Shown here one piece after another: positions 1 to 10,878 of a DNA stretch of 64,000 nucleotides. The notes under the pieces were generated by a model. That model saw only the letters and a list, made by a program, of their open reading frames with translations, was not told where the DNA came from and searched no databases. Position 1 is the first letter of the stretch. Each line of letters starts with the position of its first letter. The stretch is from the NCBI RefSeq assembly GCF_000599885.1, contig NZ_JFGT01000004.1:248001-312000 (forward strand), read 5' to 3'. The DNA comes from Pantoea sp. IMH. Its GTDB lineage: Bacteria > Pseudomonadota > Gammaproteobacteria > Enterobacterales > Enterobacteriaceae. Position numbers and translations under genes: made by a program.

Positions 1-860
1 AAGCCGAGAATCAACGCACCAATCAGCGTCCCCATAATTCTGCCTTTTCCGCCCGCCAGACTGGTGCCACCCAGTACTACAGCGGCGATAGCATCCAGCT
101 CATAGCCTGTGCCTGCCGTTGGCTGTGCGGAGGAGAGGCGCGCCACTTCAATAGTGCCGGCCAGTGCCGCCAGCATGCCGCTGAGGGCGTAAACGATAAT
201 CTTGACCCGGTTAACGCTAATCCCGGAGAGACGGGTTGCGGCTTCATTGCCGCCGAGTGCATAGATGTAACGGCCCAGGCGGGTATGATGCAGCATGTAC
301 CAAGCCAGCAGAAACACGATAGCCATCAGCCAGATTGGCGTCGGGATACCCAGCGGGCGGCCAATACCAATCCAGCCAAACAGATCGGCATTGTCACTGA
401 AACCGGTGCTGATCGGGCTGCCGTCGGTATACACCATGGTCACGCCACGCAGTAGCAGCATCATCACCAGCGTGGCGATAAAGGCCTGAACTTTTCCTAT
501 CGCCACAATGGTGCCGGTGATCGCCCCGATGAAGCTGCCGAGCGCCAGCGAGGCGGCCACCGCCACCAGCGCGTTCACTTCCATGCCGACCAGCGAAGCG
601 CCCACCGCGCCGGTCAGCGCCAGCAGCGAACCGACGGAAAGATCGATGCCGGAAGTCAGAATGACCAGCGTCATGCCGACGGCCATAATGGCGTTAACCG
701 ACGTCTGCTGGAGAATATTGAACATATTGTTCAGGGTGAAGAAATTGGGACTCAGGCTGGAGACAATCGCGATCAGCACAATCAGCGCGATCAACGATTT
801 CTGTTCCAGCAGCCAGGCCTTACTGAAAATACGGTTGGCCTGTAGGGATTGGGTGTTCAT
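1..860 (-). CDS. rbsC: Ribose ABC transporter permease RbsC (C-terminus cut by window edge)
   Basis: Membrane permease of the high-affinity ribose importer. It pairs with RbsA (ATPase) and the periplasmic RbsB, which lies outside the window. About 286 residues are present; the family is usually about 321, so roughly 35 C-terminal residues are missing at the window edge. The N-terminus reads [20 protein letters not shown], followed by strongly hydrophobic helices typical of BPD_transp_2 permeases. The ATG overlaps the rbsA stop in a TGATG junction, so the two are translationally coupled. Gene order rbsD-rbsA-rbsC is the standard ribose operon. Confidence 0.96.
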   Translation of the reverse strand, partial: MNTQSLQANRIFSKAWLLEQKSLIALIVLIAIVSSLSPNFFTLNNMFNILQQTSVNAIMAVGMTLVILTSGIDLSVGSLLALTGAVGASLVGMEVNALVAVAASLALGSFIGAITGTIVAIGKVQAFIATLVMMLLLRGVTMVYTDGSPISTGFSDNADLFGWIGIGRPLGIPTPIWLMAIVFLLAWYMLHHTRLGRYIYALGGNEAATRLSGISVNRVKIIVYALSGMLAALAGTIEVARLSSAQPTAGTGYELDAIAAVVLGGTSLAGGKGRIMGTLIGALILG

Positions 861-2368
861 CATGATGCCAGCTCCACGCTATGTTGCTTACCTACTGCCG
901 CCGCCATCAAGACTTCCTGCGTGGCCTGTTCAATCGGGAAATCGCCGCTCAGGCGGCCTTCGTGCATGACCAGCACGCGATCGCTCATGCCCAGCACTTC
1001 CGGCATTTCTGAGGAGACAAGAATGATGCTCAGCCCCTCTTCTTTAAACTGATTAATTAGCTGATAAATCTCTTTCTTGGCCCCGACATCAACGCCGCGG
1101 GTTGGCTCATCCAGAATCAGAACTTTTGGCCGGGTCATCAGACCGCGTGCGATCGCCACCTTCTGCTGATTACCGCCAGAGAGAAGGCCGACAGGCTGAT
1201 CCATTGATGGCGTTTTCACGTTAAACAGTTTGATAAAGTCGCTGACGGCGAGCTGCTCTTCGGCATGCCTGAGCCTGCCGCCGCCGTGGCTGAAATAGGC
1301 TAGTGCGGTAAGCGACATATTCTCTTTCACCGACATTCCAAGGACCAGCCCGTCGCGCTTGCGGTCTTCAGAGATATAAACAATACCGTTTACCAGCCCC
1401 TCTTCCGGGGTACGGTTGGTGATGGCTTGGCCTTCAAGGTGGATCTGTCCGGCGCTGCGCGGCAATGCACCGTAAATCACCTTCATCAATTCGGTACGGC
1501 CAGCGCCCATCAGGCCGGCCACGCCCAGGATTTCACCTTTGCGCAGGGAGAAACTGACGTTATCCACGCCAGGCCCGCTGAGATTTTCAATCTCAAGGCG
1601 GACCTCACCGGGTGCTTTATCCAGACGCGGATACTGCTCTTCCAGCTTACGGCCCACCATCATTTCAATCAGAGAGTCCTCGCTGAGGCTGACCACTTCA
1701 CGTTCGGCAATAAACTGGCCGTCCCGGAAAATGGTCACATCATCGCAGATCTCAAAAATTTCCTTCATACGGTGGGAAATATAGACAATGCCGCATCCCT
1801 GGGCTTTCAGTTCACGGATCACGCGAAACAGGGATGCCGTTTCGGTGTCGGTCAACGCATCGGTCGGCTCATCCATCACAATCACTTTTGACTCGTAGCT
1901 CAGCACCTTGGCAATTTCGACCATCTGCTGATCGCCAATAGAAAGATCGCCAACCAGCCGGTGGCTGTTAAAACGCAGATTAAGCCGTTTCAGCAACAGA
2001 TCGGCTTCGGCATGCATTTTTTTCCACTGAATGCGGCCAAACGCGTTAACGAACTCCCGTCCAAGAAAGATATTTTCCGCAATGGTGAGCTGCGGGATCA
2101 GGTTCAGCTCCTGATGAATGATCCCAATACCGGCTTCCTGTGACGCTTTGGGTCCACTGAACGTGGTTTCGTTTCCCAGCCATTTCACCGAGCCGGCATC
2201 ACGCGCATAAATGCCCGTCATCACCTTCATCATGGTCGATTTCCCGGCACCGTTTTCGCCCACCAGCGCCATCACGCGGCCAGGATAAACGTTCAGCGCA
2301 GCGCCCGAGAGCGCCTTCACGCCGGGAAAGGCTTTCTCAATACCTTGCAGTTGCAGTAAAGGTTGCAT
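860..2368 (-). CDS. rbsA: Ribose ABC transporter ATP-binding protein RbsA
   Basis: Cytoplasmic ATPase that drives ribose import through RbsC. At 502 residues it matches the family length and holds two fused ABC domains. The N-terminal domain has Walker [10 protein letters not shown], signature LSIGDQQ and Walker B VIVMDEP. The C-terminal domain has a degenerate Walker A (GLMGAGRTE), signature LSGGNQQ and Walker B VLILDEP; this asymmetry is normal for sugar ABC ATPases of this type. It starts 6 bp after rbsD and its stop overlaps the rbsC start, so it is the middle gene of a tightly packed operon. Confidence 0.98.
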   Translation of the reverse strand: MQPLLQLQGIEKAFPGVKALSGAALNVYPGRVMALVGENGAGKSTMMKVMTGIYARDAGSVKWLGNETTFSGPKASQEAGIGIIHQELNLIPQLTIAENIFLGREFVNAFGRIQWKKMHAEADLLLKRLNLRFNSHRLVGDLSIGDQQMVEIAKVLSYESKVIVMDEPTDALTDTETASLFRVIRELKAQGCGIVYISHRMKEIFEICDDVTIFRDGQFIAEREVVSLSEDSLIEMMVGRKLEEQYPRLDKAPGEVRLEIENLSGPGVDNVSFSLRKGEILGVAGLMGAGRTELMKVIYGALPRSAGQIHLEGQAITNRTPEEGLVNGIVYISEDRKRDGLVLGMSVKENMSLTALAYFSHGGGRLRHAEEQLAVSDFIKLFNVKTPSMDQPVGLLSGGNQQKVAIARGLMTRPKVLILDEPTRGVDVGAKKEIYQLINQFKEEGLSIILVSSEMPEVLGMSDRVLVMHEGRLSGDFPIEQATQEVLMAAAVGKQHSVELAS

Positions 2369-2374
2369 AGGGCC

Positions 2375-2794
2375 TCAAAAAGTCACGCCAGCAAAGAGGA
2401 TAACGTTCGCATAAGGAGAGCATTCTCCGCTGCGAATCACGCCCTGACTGTGGCGGGTTTGCTGTTTGAATTCACTATGGCTGACGTACTGGATAGTGAT
2501 GGTGTTTCCCTGGTGTTGTTGCAGTAATTCGAACAGGGCTAACAGCTCGCTATGGCGTTGTGGATTATGAGATTTGATCTCTTCCGCGATGATGGCGCTT
2601 TCTACCTGCATCTCTTCCGTTACCGTTTTCACCACCTGCATAAAGCTGGGAATACCCTGCGTCAACGCCAGATCGATGCGCTGTGGTCCGGCAGGCACAG
2701 GCAAGCCTGCATCGCCGATCACCAGACTGTCGGTATGCCCAAGGCGGGAAACCAGGGCCGAAATTTCTGAATTCAGTAAGCTGCCTTTTTTCAT
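2375..2794 (-). CDS. rbsD: D-ribose pyranase RbsD
   Basis: Cytoplasmic mutarotase that interconverts the pyranose and furanose forms of ribose, supplying the form used by ribokinase. At 139 residues it matches the E. coli length. His20 in the N-terminal RLGHTDSL motif corresponds to the catalytic histidine of the family. It is the first gene of the rbs operon. A GGAG ribosome-binding site lies just upstream, and a perfect LacI-family palindrome lies 13 bp before the start codon, consistent with repression by RbsR. Confidence 0.97.
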   Translation of the reverse strand: MKKGSLLNSEISALVSRLGHTDSLVIGDAGLPVPAGPQRIDLALTQGIPSFMQVVKTVTEEMQVESAIIAEEIKSHNPQRHSELLALFELLQQHQGNTITIQYVSHSEFKQQTRHSQGVIRSGECSPYANVILFAGVTF

Positions 2795-2806
2795 CTTTCA
2801 CTCCAG

Positions 2807-2822
2807 AGCGAAACGTTTCGCT
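2807..2822. promoter_or_regulatory. RbsR-type operator, proximal
   Basis: Perfect 16-bp palindrome AGCGAAACGTTTCGCT just upstream of rbsD. It has the central CG and arms typical of LacI/GalR-family operators and resembles the known E. coli RbsR site. Binding here would cover the rbsD translation-initiation region or promoter downstream edge. Confidence 0.85.
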
Positions 2823-2886
2823 ATCGGGGAGTGTATCTGTGGCTAATGCGAAGACAATGAGTTGATCCCGGAAATGTGATCGCTAT

Positions 2887-2898
2887 CGAAACGTTTCG
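2887..2898. promoter_or_regulatory. Second RbsR-type operator, distal
   Basis: The 12-bp palindrome CGAAACGTTTCG repeats the core of the proximal operator, 78 bp away centre to centre. Its flanks do not extend the palindrome, so it may be weaker. Paired sites at this distance could support looping by a tetrameric LacI-family repressor, which is inference. Confidence 0.65.
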
Positions 2899-2974
2899 CC
2901 TGATGCCAGCGCAGGTTTGACTTAGGGAGGGAGTAAGGCCGTCAGAACAGGGATTGTTACGGCCACAGAGCCTG

Positions 2975-3016
2975 TAAAAACGCCACGGCAGAAAAGGAAT
3001 TCTGTCCCATGGCGTG
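2975..3016 (-). terminator. Rho-independent terminator after ygiW
   Basis: Reading the minus strand, arms ACGCCATGG and CCGTGGCGT (one mismatch), extended by an inner CAGAA/TTCTG pair, are followed by five T. It sits about 30 bp past the ygiW stop. Confidence 0.75.
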
Positions 3017-3045
3017 TTAATGAGCGCGAATAATGAGAGGCTTAT

Positions 3046-3450
3046 TCAGGCCTGGTGTTGAACCTTTTTAATCTGCTTCACATCAAGTTCGACAGAGTTG
3101 AAATCTTTATCCAGCTTGCCCTGGAGTTCCACATTATCGGAAGGGGAAATGTTCTGACCATCCCAGCGCTTATCGTCAATTTCCACGGTCATCGTGCCGG
3201 TCGCATCGCGGAACATGTACTCTTCATCGCCTACCCGTTTTTCTATCTTGCCGCGCATCGTCACCCAGGCATCATCTTTCATATCCTGAGCCTGTTTGAC
3301 GGTTGCCACAGTACCGTTAGGGCCACTGAATCCGCCTTGCTGTACGGAGGTGGTTGGGGCGTTCGGGTCAACAAAGCCTCCGTTCTGGGCAGCGAGAACC
3401 GGCGTGGATATCAGGGCAGTAACAGCTAACAGAGCAGCATACTTTTTCAT
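3046..3450 (-). CDS. ygiW: YgiW/YdeI family periplasmic OB-fold stress protein
   Basis: Small exported protein of the bacterial OB-fold (BOF) family, linked in relatives to tolerance of peroxide and other stresses; the biochemical role is unsettled. The start at 3450 is chosen because AGGTGA lies close upstream and the protein then begins with a clean signal peptide, MKKYAALLAV...VLA, with predicted cleavage before AQNGG. Mature domain motifs include AWVTMRGKIEKRVGDEEYMF and GTMTVEIDDKRW. It is divergent from qseB, the same arrangement as ygiW-qseBC in E. coli, which suggests shared control from the 219-bp spacer. Confidence 0.93.
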   Translation of the reverse strand: MKKYAALLAVTALISTPVLAAQNGGFVDPNAPTTSVQQGGFSGPNGTVATVKQAQDMKDDAWVTMRGKIEKRVGDEEYMFRDATGTMTVEIDDKRWDGQNISPSDNVELQGKLDKDFNSVELDVKQIKKVQHQA

Positions 3451-3532
3451 CACATTCACCTTTATTCCTTGGGGTGGCGGCATCATTTACCGCACAGTTC
3501 GGGGTTTTCAGACGCTATTACAGCACAGTTAA

Positions 3533-3549
3533 CTTAAGAGGATCTTAAA
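3533..3549 (+). promoter_or_regulatory. Direct repeat resembling a PmrA/QseB box
   Basis: CTTAAG-AGGAT-CTTAAA between ygiW and qseB: two hexamers with a 5-bp spacer (11-bp period). This fits the YTTAAK-N5-YTTAAK pattern known for PmrA, whose regulon overlaps that of QseB. It is a plausible autoregulatory site for both divergent units. Confidence 0.6.
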
Positions 3550-3669
3550 GGTGCCCGTCAGCGATCCACTTTTCTCTGAATTGTCGATAAAGCAGGAAAA
3601 TCAGCTAATCAGACTGTACAAACCCGCTGGCTGTTTCGTATAAAACCGGAAACACATAAGGAAATTGCC

Positions 3670-4332
3670 ATGCGAATTTTAGTCATTGAGGACGACAGGC
3701 TGATCGGCGACGGTATCAAAGCTGGCCTCAGCAAAATGGGATTTAGCGTGGACTGGTTCACTCAGGGTAACGAGGGAATGAATGCGCTGCCAGCCGCCGC
3801 CTATGACGCAGTCATACTGGACCTGAGCCTGCCTGAAATCGACGGGCTGGACATTTTACGTCACTGGCGGCAACAGGGGCAGGATATTCCGGTACTGATC
3901 CTGACAGCACGGGATGCGCTGGAACAGCGGGTAGCCGGTCTTCAGTTGGGTGCCGACGACTATCTTTGTAAACCTTTCGCTCTGAGTGAAGTGGCTGCCC
4001 GGCTTCAGGCGCTGATCCGCCGCCGCCATGGACAGCTACAGCCGGCTCTGCGCCACGGCAGGCTGACGATGGAAACCGCCTCGCAAACGGTCACGCTGGA
4101 GGGCGAGGTTGTCCCACTTAAGGCGCGTGAACTGGCTTTACTGACGCTGTTTTTACTGAATCCTGGCCGGGTGCTGACCCGTAGTCAGCTTGAAGAGAAG
4201 CTTTACGGCTGGGATGACGATGTCTCCAGCAACGCCGTGGAGGTACATATTCATCATCTGCGTAAAAAACTGGGCAGCGCCTTTATCCGCACGGTACACG
4301 GTGTGGGCTACACGCTGGGAGAGACGCCTTGA
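3670..4332 (+). CDS. qseB: Response regulator QseB (OmpR/PhoB family)
   Basis: DNA-binding response regulator of the QseBC system. The 220 residues divide into a receiver domain (residues 1-115, acidic pair EDD at 7-9, phospho-acceptor Asp51 in [12 protein letters not shown], Lys in the KPF motif) and a C-terminal winged helix ending [20 protein letters not shown]. An AAGGA ribosome-binding site precedes the ATG. The stop overlaps the qseC start. Identity with QseB rather than PmrA rests on the ygiW neighbour and on the similarity of the partner kinase to QseC. Confidence 0.93.
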   Translation: MRILVIEDDRLIGDGIKAGLSKMGFSVDWFTQGNEGMNALPAAAYDAVILDLSLPEIDGLDILRHWRQQGQDIPVLILTARDALEQRVAGLQLGADDYLCKPFALSEVAARLQALIRRRHGQLQPALRHGRLTMETASQTVTLEGEVVPLKARELALLTLFLLNPGRVLTRSQLEEKLYGWDDDVSSNAVEVHIHHLRKKLGSAFIRTVHGVGYTLGETP

Positions 4333-5675
4333 GTCATCAGAGTTTACGTCTGCGCCTGATGCTGGGATTTATTCTGCTGACGCTGGTGGGCTGGGGAGCC
4401 GCCAGCATCAGCTCCTGGTGGCAGACAAAGCAAAAAATTAATGAGCTGTTTGATACGCAGCAAATGCTCTTCGCCAAACGCCTGGTGTCGATGAATCCCG
4501 AACAGTTAAGCCATGACCCGCTTACGCTACCCAAAACCAAAAAATTGCTCCGGCATCATCAGGGTGAGCAGGAGGATGACGCACTGGCGTTCGCCGTTTT
4601 CACCCGTGACGGCAAAATGGTGATGAATGATGGCGATAACGGCAAAGATTTTATTTTCAGCGCCACGCGTGACGGTTTTACCGACGGCATGTTAAAGGAT
4701 GATGACGATCTCTGGAGAATGGTCTGGCTCACCACGCCGGATAAAAGGTTTGTGATCGTCGTCGGCCAGGAGTGGGAATACCGTGATGATATGACCCGCG
4801 ATATTGTACAGACTAATCAGCTTCCCTGGCTGATAGCGCTGCCGCTGATGCTGCTACTGCTGCTCTGGCTCGTCACTCACGAGCTGGCGCCGTTAAAACG
4901 AATTGCGCAGCAGCTTCGCGGACGATCGCCGGATGATGGTACACCGCTGGCAGCACGCCGGCTGCCGCAGGAGGTTCGGCCACTGGTTGACGAACTGAAT
5001 GCGCTTTTTGCCCGTATCGGGGAGATGGTCAGTCGCGAACGCCGCTTTACCTCTGACGCCGCTCATGAACTGCGAAGCCCGCTTGCCGCGCTGAAAGTAC
5101 AGACTGAGGTGACACAACTGGCGCATGACGATGAGGCGATGCGTAACCATGCGCTGGGCAATCTTGATGCCGGCATCGATCGCGCCACCCGGCTGGTGGA
5201 TCAGTTACTGACGCTCTCAAGGCTGGATGCAGAGAACCCGCTGGAGATGCAGCCGGTCAATCTGCAACAACTCCTTCAGCAGTCGGTAGTGGATCATTAT
5301 GCAAAAGCCCAGGCCGCCGGCGTGAGCATGATTCTTAAAGCCCCTGACGACCCCGTCATTAAGCACGGCCAACCCCTGCTGATGGCACTGATGGTGCGTA
5401 ATCTGGTGGATAACGCCATCCGCTACAGTCCGCCGGGCGGTGAGGTTGTGCTAACACTTGACCCGTGTCAGCTTCAGGTAATGAACAGCGGCGAAAAACT
5501 CAGCAAGGAGGCGATGGAACATATCGGAGAACGTTTCTACCGCCCGCCGGGACAGGAGAAATCAGGCAGCGGGCTTGGCCTTTCTATCGTCAGACAGATT
5601 GCCCGGTTACACGGATTGGACATCTGCTTTGAAAATCCATCCCATGGCGGTTTTTTGGTCAGAATACGCGGATAA
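4329..5675 (+). CDS. qseC: Sensor histidine kinase QseC
   Basis: Inner-membrane sensor kinase paired with QseB. It is 448 residues with two membrane helices flanking a periplasmic sensor (about 10-28 and 160-180), a HAMP-like linker, an H-box [19 protein letters not shown] with phospho-His246, an N-box [14 protein letters not shown] and a G2 box GSGLGLSIV. The start is a TTG overlapping the qseB stop. The sensor segment [12 protein letters not shown] matches QseC closely. Odd point: the G1 box, usually DxGxG, reads NSGEK near residue 386, so the adenine-contacting Asp is replaced by Asn. Activity should not be assumed. Confidence 0.92.
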   Translation: MSHQSLRLRLMLGFILLTLVGWGAASISSWWQTKQKINELFDTQQMLFAKRLVSMNPEQLSHDPLTLPKTKKLLRHHQGEQEDDALAFAVFTRDGKMVMNDGDNGKDFIFSATRDGFTDGMLKDDDDLWRMVWLTTPDKRFVIVVGQEWEYRDDMTRDIVQTNQLPWLIALPLMLLLLLWLVTHELAPLKRIAQQLRGRSPDDGTPLAARRLPQEVRPLVDELNALFARIGEMVSRERRFTSDAAHELRSPLAALKVQTEVTQLAHDDEAMRNHALGNLDAGIDRATRLVDQLLTLSRLDAENPLEMQPVNLQQLLQQSVVDHYAKAQAAGVSMILKAPDDPVIKHGQPLLMALMVRNLVDNAIRYSPPGGEVVLTLDPCQLQVMNSGEKLSKEAMEHIGERFYRPPGQEKSGSGLGLSIVRQIARLHGLDICFENPSHGGFLVRIRG

Positions 5676-5690
5676 ATCTGCCATCAGGCG

Positions 5691-5721
5691 ACGCATAAGG
5701 GCCCACAAGGCCCTTATGCGT
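5691..5721. terminator. Hairpin between convergent qseC and kup
   Basis: Perfect 13-bp stem (ACGCATAAGGGCC and its complement) with a 5-nt CACAA loop, in the 48-bp space between the two converging stops. There is no T-run on either side, so it may act as a bidirectional RNA 3' end rather than a classical terminator. Confidence 0.6.
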
Positions 5722-5723
5722 TA

Positions 5724-7592
5724 TCAGATCTCAACCTGCGTTCCCAGCTCAATAACCCGGTTAGGCGGGATTTCAAACTGATCAGGCGCCCGCAGCGCGT
5801 TCTTTTGCAGCGTGACGAAAAGTTTGCCGCGCAGTCGCAGATACCAGGGCCGCTTACCGATGATCAGCGACTCATGCGACATAAAGAAAGAGGTTTCCAT
5901 CATCCGGCAGTTGAGGCCTTCCAGCCCGCAGCGATGGAAAATCTCTTCCATATTGGGCGTCTCACGCCAGCCATAGCTTGCCACCACGCGCCAGAACGTC
6001 GGCGAAAGTTGCTCAATCGTGACCCGCCGGATGTTATGCACATAAGGCGCATCTTCGTTACGCAGCGTCAGCAGCACCACGCGCTCGTGCAGCACCTTGT
6101 TATGCTTCAAATTATGCAGCATCGCAAAGGGGATCACGTTAAGCGCACGCGACATATAAACCGCCGTGCCAGGAACGCGGACCGGCGGCGATTTTTCCAG
6201 CGAGGCGATCATCGCATCCAGCGAGTTACCGTGTTCATGCATACGACGCAGCAGGCGGAAACGCTCGCTCTTCCAGGTCGTCATTACGATAAACATCATC
6301 AGCGCCAGACACAGCGGCAGCCAGCCGCCGGAGAAGACCTTCACCAGGTTTGCGGAGAAAAGCGACACATCAATACACAGCATCACCGCCAGGACAGTCA
6401 GCGCCAGATAGCGGTTCCAGTGCCAGTTTTTTATCGCCACCGTGGTGCAGAGCACGGCTGTCAGTACCATCGTGCCGGTCACCGCAATGCCGTAAGCGGC
6501 CGCCAGATTACTGGAATGCTCAAAGGCGATAATGACCAACACCACCGAAAAATAGAGCAACCAGTTAATCATTGGAATATAAATCTGGCCAGACTCCTCT
6601 TCAGAGGTATGTACAATGCGCATCGGCGGCAGATAACCGAGACGGACCGCCTGACGGGTCAGTGAGAAAACACCTGAAATCACGGCCTGCGAAGCGATAA
6701 CGGTGGCCAGCGTGGCCAGCATTAACATCGGGATCAGCGCCCATTCCGGCGCCAGTAAGAAGAAGGGGTTTTTAATCGCTTCCGGGTGCCTGAGCAGCAG
6801 CGCGCCCTGACCGAAATAGTTCAGCACCAGGGACGGCAAAACCACGGCAAACCACGCCAGCCGAATCGGGAGCTTACCGAAGTGGCCCATATCCGCGTAG
6901 AGCGCTTCCACGCCGGTTATCGCCAGCACCACCGCCCCCAGGGCAAAGAAAGAGACCTGCTTATACTCCATGAAAAAATGCATTGCCCAGTAAGGATTGA
7001 GAGCATGCAAAATGTCGGGATTATCCAGAATGCTGCGCAGGCCCAGCACCGCCAGCACCAGAAACCACACCAGCATCACCGGTGCGAACAGTTTGCCAAC
7101 AATGCCGGTGCCATGTTTCTGAATCATAAACAGCAGTGTCAGAACGGCAATTGCGAGCGGCACGATCCAGTCATCAAGGTGAGGTGCGGCGATTTCCAGC
7201 CCCTCGATGGCTGAAAGTACCGATACGGCAGGCGTAATGACTACCTCGCCGTAAAAGAAGCTGCCGCCTGTCAGCCCCATGATCACCAGGATTGCCGTTG
7301 CCCGCGATCCCGTATTGCGGCCGGCCAGGGACATCAGGGTCAGTATCCCCCCTTCGCCGGCGTTGTCGGCACGCATTACGTAGCTGATGTATTTAAGGGA
7401 AACAACCAGAATCAGCAACCAGAAAATAAGCGAAAGAAATCCGTATACCGCATCACGTTCAACACCGAAGCCGAACTGCCCGGACAGGCATTCACGCAGG
7501 GTGTAGAGCGGGCTGGTGCCGATATCACCATACACAACGCCTATTGCCGCCAGGGTCACCGTGCCGAGCGACTGCTTCTTTTCAGAACTCAT
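5724..7592 (-). CDS. kup: Low-affinity potassium transporter Kup
   Basis: Constitutive K+ uptake protein of the inner membrane (KUP/HAK/KT family), a proton-coupled importer important at low pH. The 622 residues equal the E. coli length. The N-terminus has [18 protein letters not shown], the family hallmark, followed by about twelve hydrophobic segments to residue 440 and a hydrophilic cytoplasmic C-terminal region. The ATG is at 7592. In E. coli kup precedes rbsD directly; here ygiW and qseBC lie between them. It diverges from ravA across 256 bp. Confidence 0.98.
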   Translation of the reverse strand: MSSEKKQSLGTVTLAAIGVVYGDIGTSPLYTLRECLSGQFGFGVERDAVYGFLSLIFWLLILVVSLKYISYVMRADNAGEGGILTLMSLAGRNTGSRATAILVIMGLTGGSFFYGEVVITPAVSVLSAIEGLEIAAPHLDDWIVPLAIAVLTLLFMIQKHGTGIVGKLFAPVMLVWFLVLAVLGLRSILDNPDILHALNPYWAMHFFMEYKQVSFFALGAVVLAITGVEALYADMGHFGKLPIRLAWFAVVLPSLVLNYFGQGALLLRHPEAIKNPFFLLAPEWALIPMLMLATLATVIASQAVISGVFSLTRQAVRLGYLPPMRIVHTSEEESGQIYIPMINWLLYFSVVLVIIAFEHSSNLAAAYGIAVTGTMVLTAVLCTTVAIKNWHWNRYLALTVLAVMLCIDVSLFSANLVKVFSGGWLPLCLALMMFIVMTTWKSERFRLLRRMHEHGNSLDAMIASLEKSPPVRVPGTAVYMSRALNVIPFAMLHNLKHNKVLHERVVLLTLRNEDAPYVHNIRRVTIEQLSPTFWRVVASYGWRETPNMEEIFHRCGLEGLNCRMMETSFFMSHESLIIGKRPWYLRLRGKLFVTLQKNALRAPDQFEIPPNRVIELGTQVEI

Positions 7593-7848
7593 AGATTCGT
7601 CTTTTGCTGGGGGCCGGGGGTACTGAACGGCGTACCGGCTAACTGGCCATCAAAAAGCGCACAGTATGCATGATTCATCGCTGTTGCCTACCTTAAATAG
7701 CATGTGGAGAGGGGGTTCAAGGAGCCACGTCAATGTTTGAAAAGAAAAAAGCTGACGTTTATCAAATCTTTCAAGCATGATAGCCAGTAGTGTTTGCGCT
7801 CGCCAGTTAGCCTGCTGGCCTGACCGTAGAAGAGGAAGATGCCTTATT

Positions 7849-9345
7849 ATGTCCCAGCCCCATTTAATTGCGGAAAGGATTGCCCGCCTCAGCAATGCGT
7901 TAGAGAAAGGCCTGTATGAGCGACATCATGCCATCCGTCTCTGCCTGCTGGCCGCGCTGAGCGGAGAGAGCGTTTTTCTACTCGGGCCGCCCGGTATTGC
8001 GAAGAGCCTGATTGCCCGTCGCCTCAAATATGCCTTTCAGCATGCCCGCGCTTTTGAATATCTGATGACCCGTTTCTCCACGCCGGAAGAGGTCTTCGGC
8101 CCACTCTCTATACAAGCCCTGAAAGATGAAGGGCGCTATCAGCGGCTGACCAAAGGCTATCTGCCCGATGCTGAAATCGTCTTTCTGGATGAGATCTGGA
8201 AAGCGGGCCCGGCGATTCTGAATACACTGCTTACTGCAATTAATGAACGGCGCTTTCGTAACGGTGACAGCGAAGAGACGATCCCGATGCGTCTGCTTAT
8301 CACCGCCTCCAACGAACTGCCCGAAGCCGACAGCGGGCTGGAAGCCCTGTACGATCGCATGCTGATCCGCCTGTGGCTGGATAATGTGCATGAAAAACAG
8401 AACTTTCGCAGCATGCTGGTCCACCAGCAGGATGAAAACAGCAACCCGGTTGCGGATAACCTCTGCATCAGTGATGAAGAGTATAGCGCGTGGCAAAAAG
8501 GTATCGCTCAGGTCACGCTGCCGGATGAGGTATTTGAGCTTATCTTTATGCTACGTCAGCAGCTGGAAAACCAGCCGGACGCCCCTTATATCTCCGATCG
8601 CCGCTGGAAAAAAGCCCTTCATCTGTTACAGGCCTGCGCTTTCTACAGCGGACGTGGCGTTATCGCCCCGGTTGATCTGATCCTGCTAAAAGATTGCCTG
8701 TGGCATGACATGGCCTCCATGGCGCTGCTCGATCGTGAAATTGAAAATCTGATTGTCCAGCAGGCGTGGCAGCAACAGCCGATGCTTCTTAAACTTCAGC
8801 AGGCGGCGTCGCGCCGGCTGGTGCTTCAGCAGGAAAAAAGCGTTGAGCTGGCGATCAGGCTGGAGAAACATGGCGGCATGTTCAGCCGTAAGCCGCATTA
8901 TGAACTGCCGGAAACGCTGGCGGAAAGTACCCTGACACTGATGCTGCAAAAGCCGCTGATGCTTCACGAACTGCAGGTTACCCATGTGGTGGTTGCCCGC
9001 GATGATTTGCACCACTGGCTGCAAAAAGGCGGTGACGTCCGCGGCAAACTTAATGGTATCGGCTTTGCCCAGACGCTGGATCTGCATGTGGACGGCAATG
9101 ACTGTCTCACGCTGCGCGATGCGAGTCTGCAAACGTCCCGGCTGATGTTGCCTGGCAAACAGCAGGTCAGCGACCTGCCGGAGGAGATACTTCTGGCGCT
9201 CGACGACGTGGAAAATCAGCTGCGTACTCAGCGCATGCTGTTCAGCCAGCATCAGCGCTGCCTGTTTATCAGCGACGACTGGCTGGCAAAGATCGAGGAA
9301 AGTTTGCAGCAGGTTGCGGATGAATTACAGCAGGCGCGGCGGTGA
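7849..9345 (+). CDS. ravA: MoxR-family AAA+ ATPase RavA
   Basis: Cytoplasmic AAA+ ATPase that works with ViaA. In E. coli it binds the inducible lysine decarboxylase and has been linked to respiratory complex maturation. Start 7849 gives 498 residues, the E. coli length, and is preceded by GAGGAAG; the open frame extends further upstream but without homologous sequence. Walker A is GPPGIAKS (46-53), Walker [12 protein letters not shown], and sensor region [20 protein letters not shown]. The C-terminal half holds the triple-helical and LARA-like regions. The stop overlaps viaA by 4 nt. Confidence 0.97.
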   Translation: MSQPHLIAERIARLSNALEKGLYERHHAIRLCLLAALSGESVFLLGPPGIAKSLIARRLKYAFQHARAFEYLMTRFSTPEEVFGPLSIQALKDEGRYQRLTKGYLPDAEIVFLDEIWKAGPAILNTLLTAINERRFRNGDSEETIPMRLLITASNELPEADSGLEALYDRMLIRLWLDNVHEKQNFRSMLVHQQDENSNPVADNLCISDEEYSAWQKGIAQVTLPDEVFELIFMLRQQLENQPDAPYISDRRWKKALHLLQACAFYSGRGVIAPVDLILLKDCLWHDMASMALLDREIENLIVQQAWQQQPMLLKLQQAASRRLVLQQEKSVELAIRLEKHGGMFSRKPHYELPETLAESTLTLMLQKPLMLHELQVTHVVVARDDLHHWLQKGGDVRGKLNGIGFAQTLDLHVDGNDCLTLRDASLQTSRLMLPGKQQVSDLPEEILLALDDVENQLRTQRMLFSQHQRCLFISDDWLAKIEESLQQVADELQQARR

Positions 9346-10805
9346 TCTCGCTTGAAACGCTCAGCATGTTCCTTGCCGTCAGCGAAAATGATCTGATCGA
9401 GGAACTCGCTATAGCCCTGTTAGCCAGCCCGCAGCTGGTGCTTTTTTTTGAAAAATTCCCCGGTCTGAAAAAAGCCATAATGCGGGATCTGCCAAAATGG
9501 AAAGCAGGCGTGCTGGAACAGCTTAAGAATAGCGCCGTACCGGGCGATCTGGCAGAGGAGTTTTCCCGCTTTCAGCATTTCCAGCTGCTCAGCCACGCCC
9601 ATTTCTGCCAACAGCTCCCCGCTTTGCTCGTCTGGCTTAAGCAACACGCCTCTCCCTTTGCCGAAAAAGCCCATGCGCTGGTTGCCCACGCAGGCGCGCC
9701 GGATGTAGTGAGCCCGCCGCAGCAAACGCTTTTTCTCCAGCGCTGGCGTCTCAGCCTGACGTTGCAAACCCTGACGCTGAATCAGCAACTGCTGGAAGAA
9801 GAACGGGAAAAGCTGCTGGCTGAACTGCAACAACGTATGGCGATGAGCGGCCAGCTGGTGCCGGTTCTCTCAGAGCGTGATGACGCCGCCGCCGGACGCC
9901 TGTGGGATCTCACCCGCAGCCCTCTCCAGCGGGGCGATTACCAGCTGATTGTCGACTATGGAAACTTTCTGGCCGGGCAGCCTTCGCTGATGAAGCTGGC
10001 TGAACAGCTCGGACGCAGCCGTGAGGCAAAGGCGATCCCCGCAGCGGAAGCGCCGCTGGAAGAGTTTCACCATCTGGTCAGGGAACCGGCGGGCGTGCCC
10101 GAAGAGGTGAGCGGCCTGCACCAGAGCGACGATATTCTGCGTCTTCTGCCCCCGGAGCTGGTGACGCTTGGCATCAGCGAGCTGGAACTGGAGTTCTACC
10201 GGCGTCTGGTTGAAAAGAGGCTGCTCACTTATCGTCTCCAGGGCGATGCCTGGCATGACAAAATAACGCAGCGCCCCGTCGCTCACCAGCAGCTGAATGA
10301 ACAGCCTCGGGGACCATTTATCGTCTGTGTGGATACCTCCGGCTCGATGGGCGGTTTCAACGAGCGCTGCGCCAAAGCGTTCTGCCTTGCGCTGCTGAAG
10401 GTGGCGCTGGCTGACAATCGCCGCTGCTATATCATGCTGTTTGCGCATGAAATTATCAGCTATGAGCTGACGGCAGGCGACGGCATCGCTCAGGCTATCC
10501 GTTTCCTCAGCCAGCGGTTTCGCGGCGGCACCGATCTGGCTGGCTGCCTGGATGCCGTACTCATCAAACTTGCCACGCCTGTGTGGAAAGAGGCCGATGC
10601 GGTGATCATTTCCGATTTTATTGCGCAAAGGCTGCCTGACGAGCTATTCAGGCGCATTAAACAGCATCAGCAACAGCAGCAGCAGCGTTTTCATGCCGTT
10701 GCGCTGTCCGATCACGGAAAACCGGGCATCATGCGCATCTTTGACTTTATCTGGCGCTTTGATACCGGCCTGAAAAGCCGCCTGCTGCGGCGCTGGCAGC
10801 GCTAA
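9342..10805 (+). CDS. viaA: VWA-domain protein ViaA, partner of RavA
   Basis: Cytosolic von Willebrand factor A protein that stimulates RavA. It is 487 residues against about 483 in E. coli and starts at a GTG in a GTGA overlap with the ravA stop, so the pair is translationally coupled. The C-terminal VWA domain carries the metal-ion site DTSGSMGG near residue 330 and later GGTDLA and [11 protein letters not shown] glutamine run (HQQQQQQ) near residue 450 comes from a short CAG/CAA repeat and is a likely length-variable spot. Confidence 0.96.
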   Translation: MISLETLSMFLAVSENDLIEELAIALLASPQLVLFFEKFPGLKKAIMRDLPKWKAGVLEQLKNSAVPGDLAEEFSRFQHFQLLSHAHFCQQLPALLVWLKQHASPFAEKAHALVAHAGAPDVVSPPQQTLFLQRWRLSLTLQTLTLNQQLLEEEREKLLAELQQRMAMSGQLVPVLSERDDAAAGRLWDLTRSPLQRGDYQLIVDYGNFLAGQPSLMKLAEQLGRSREAKAIPAAEAPLEEFHHLVREPAGVPEEVSGLHQSDDILRLLPPELVTLGISELELEFYRRLVEKRLLTYRLQGDAWHDKITQRPVAHQQLNEQPRGPFIVCVDTSGSMGGFNERCAKAFCLALLKVALADNRRCYIMLFAHEIISYELTAGDGIAQAIRFLSQRFRGGTDLAGCLDAVLIKLATPVWKEADAVIISDFIAQRLPDELFRRIKQHQQQQQQRFHAVALSDHGKPGIMRIFDFIWRFDTGLKSRLLRRWQR

Positions 10806-10878
10806 TCGCTCATCGCGGTAACACGCCTTTGCTATAGTCACGTTTACGCTTTATCACCAGGCAGATTGGGAACACCAC

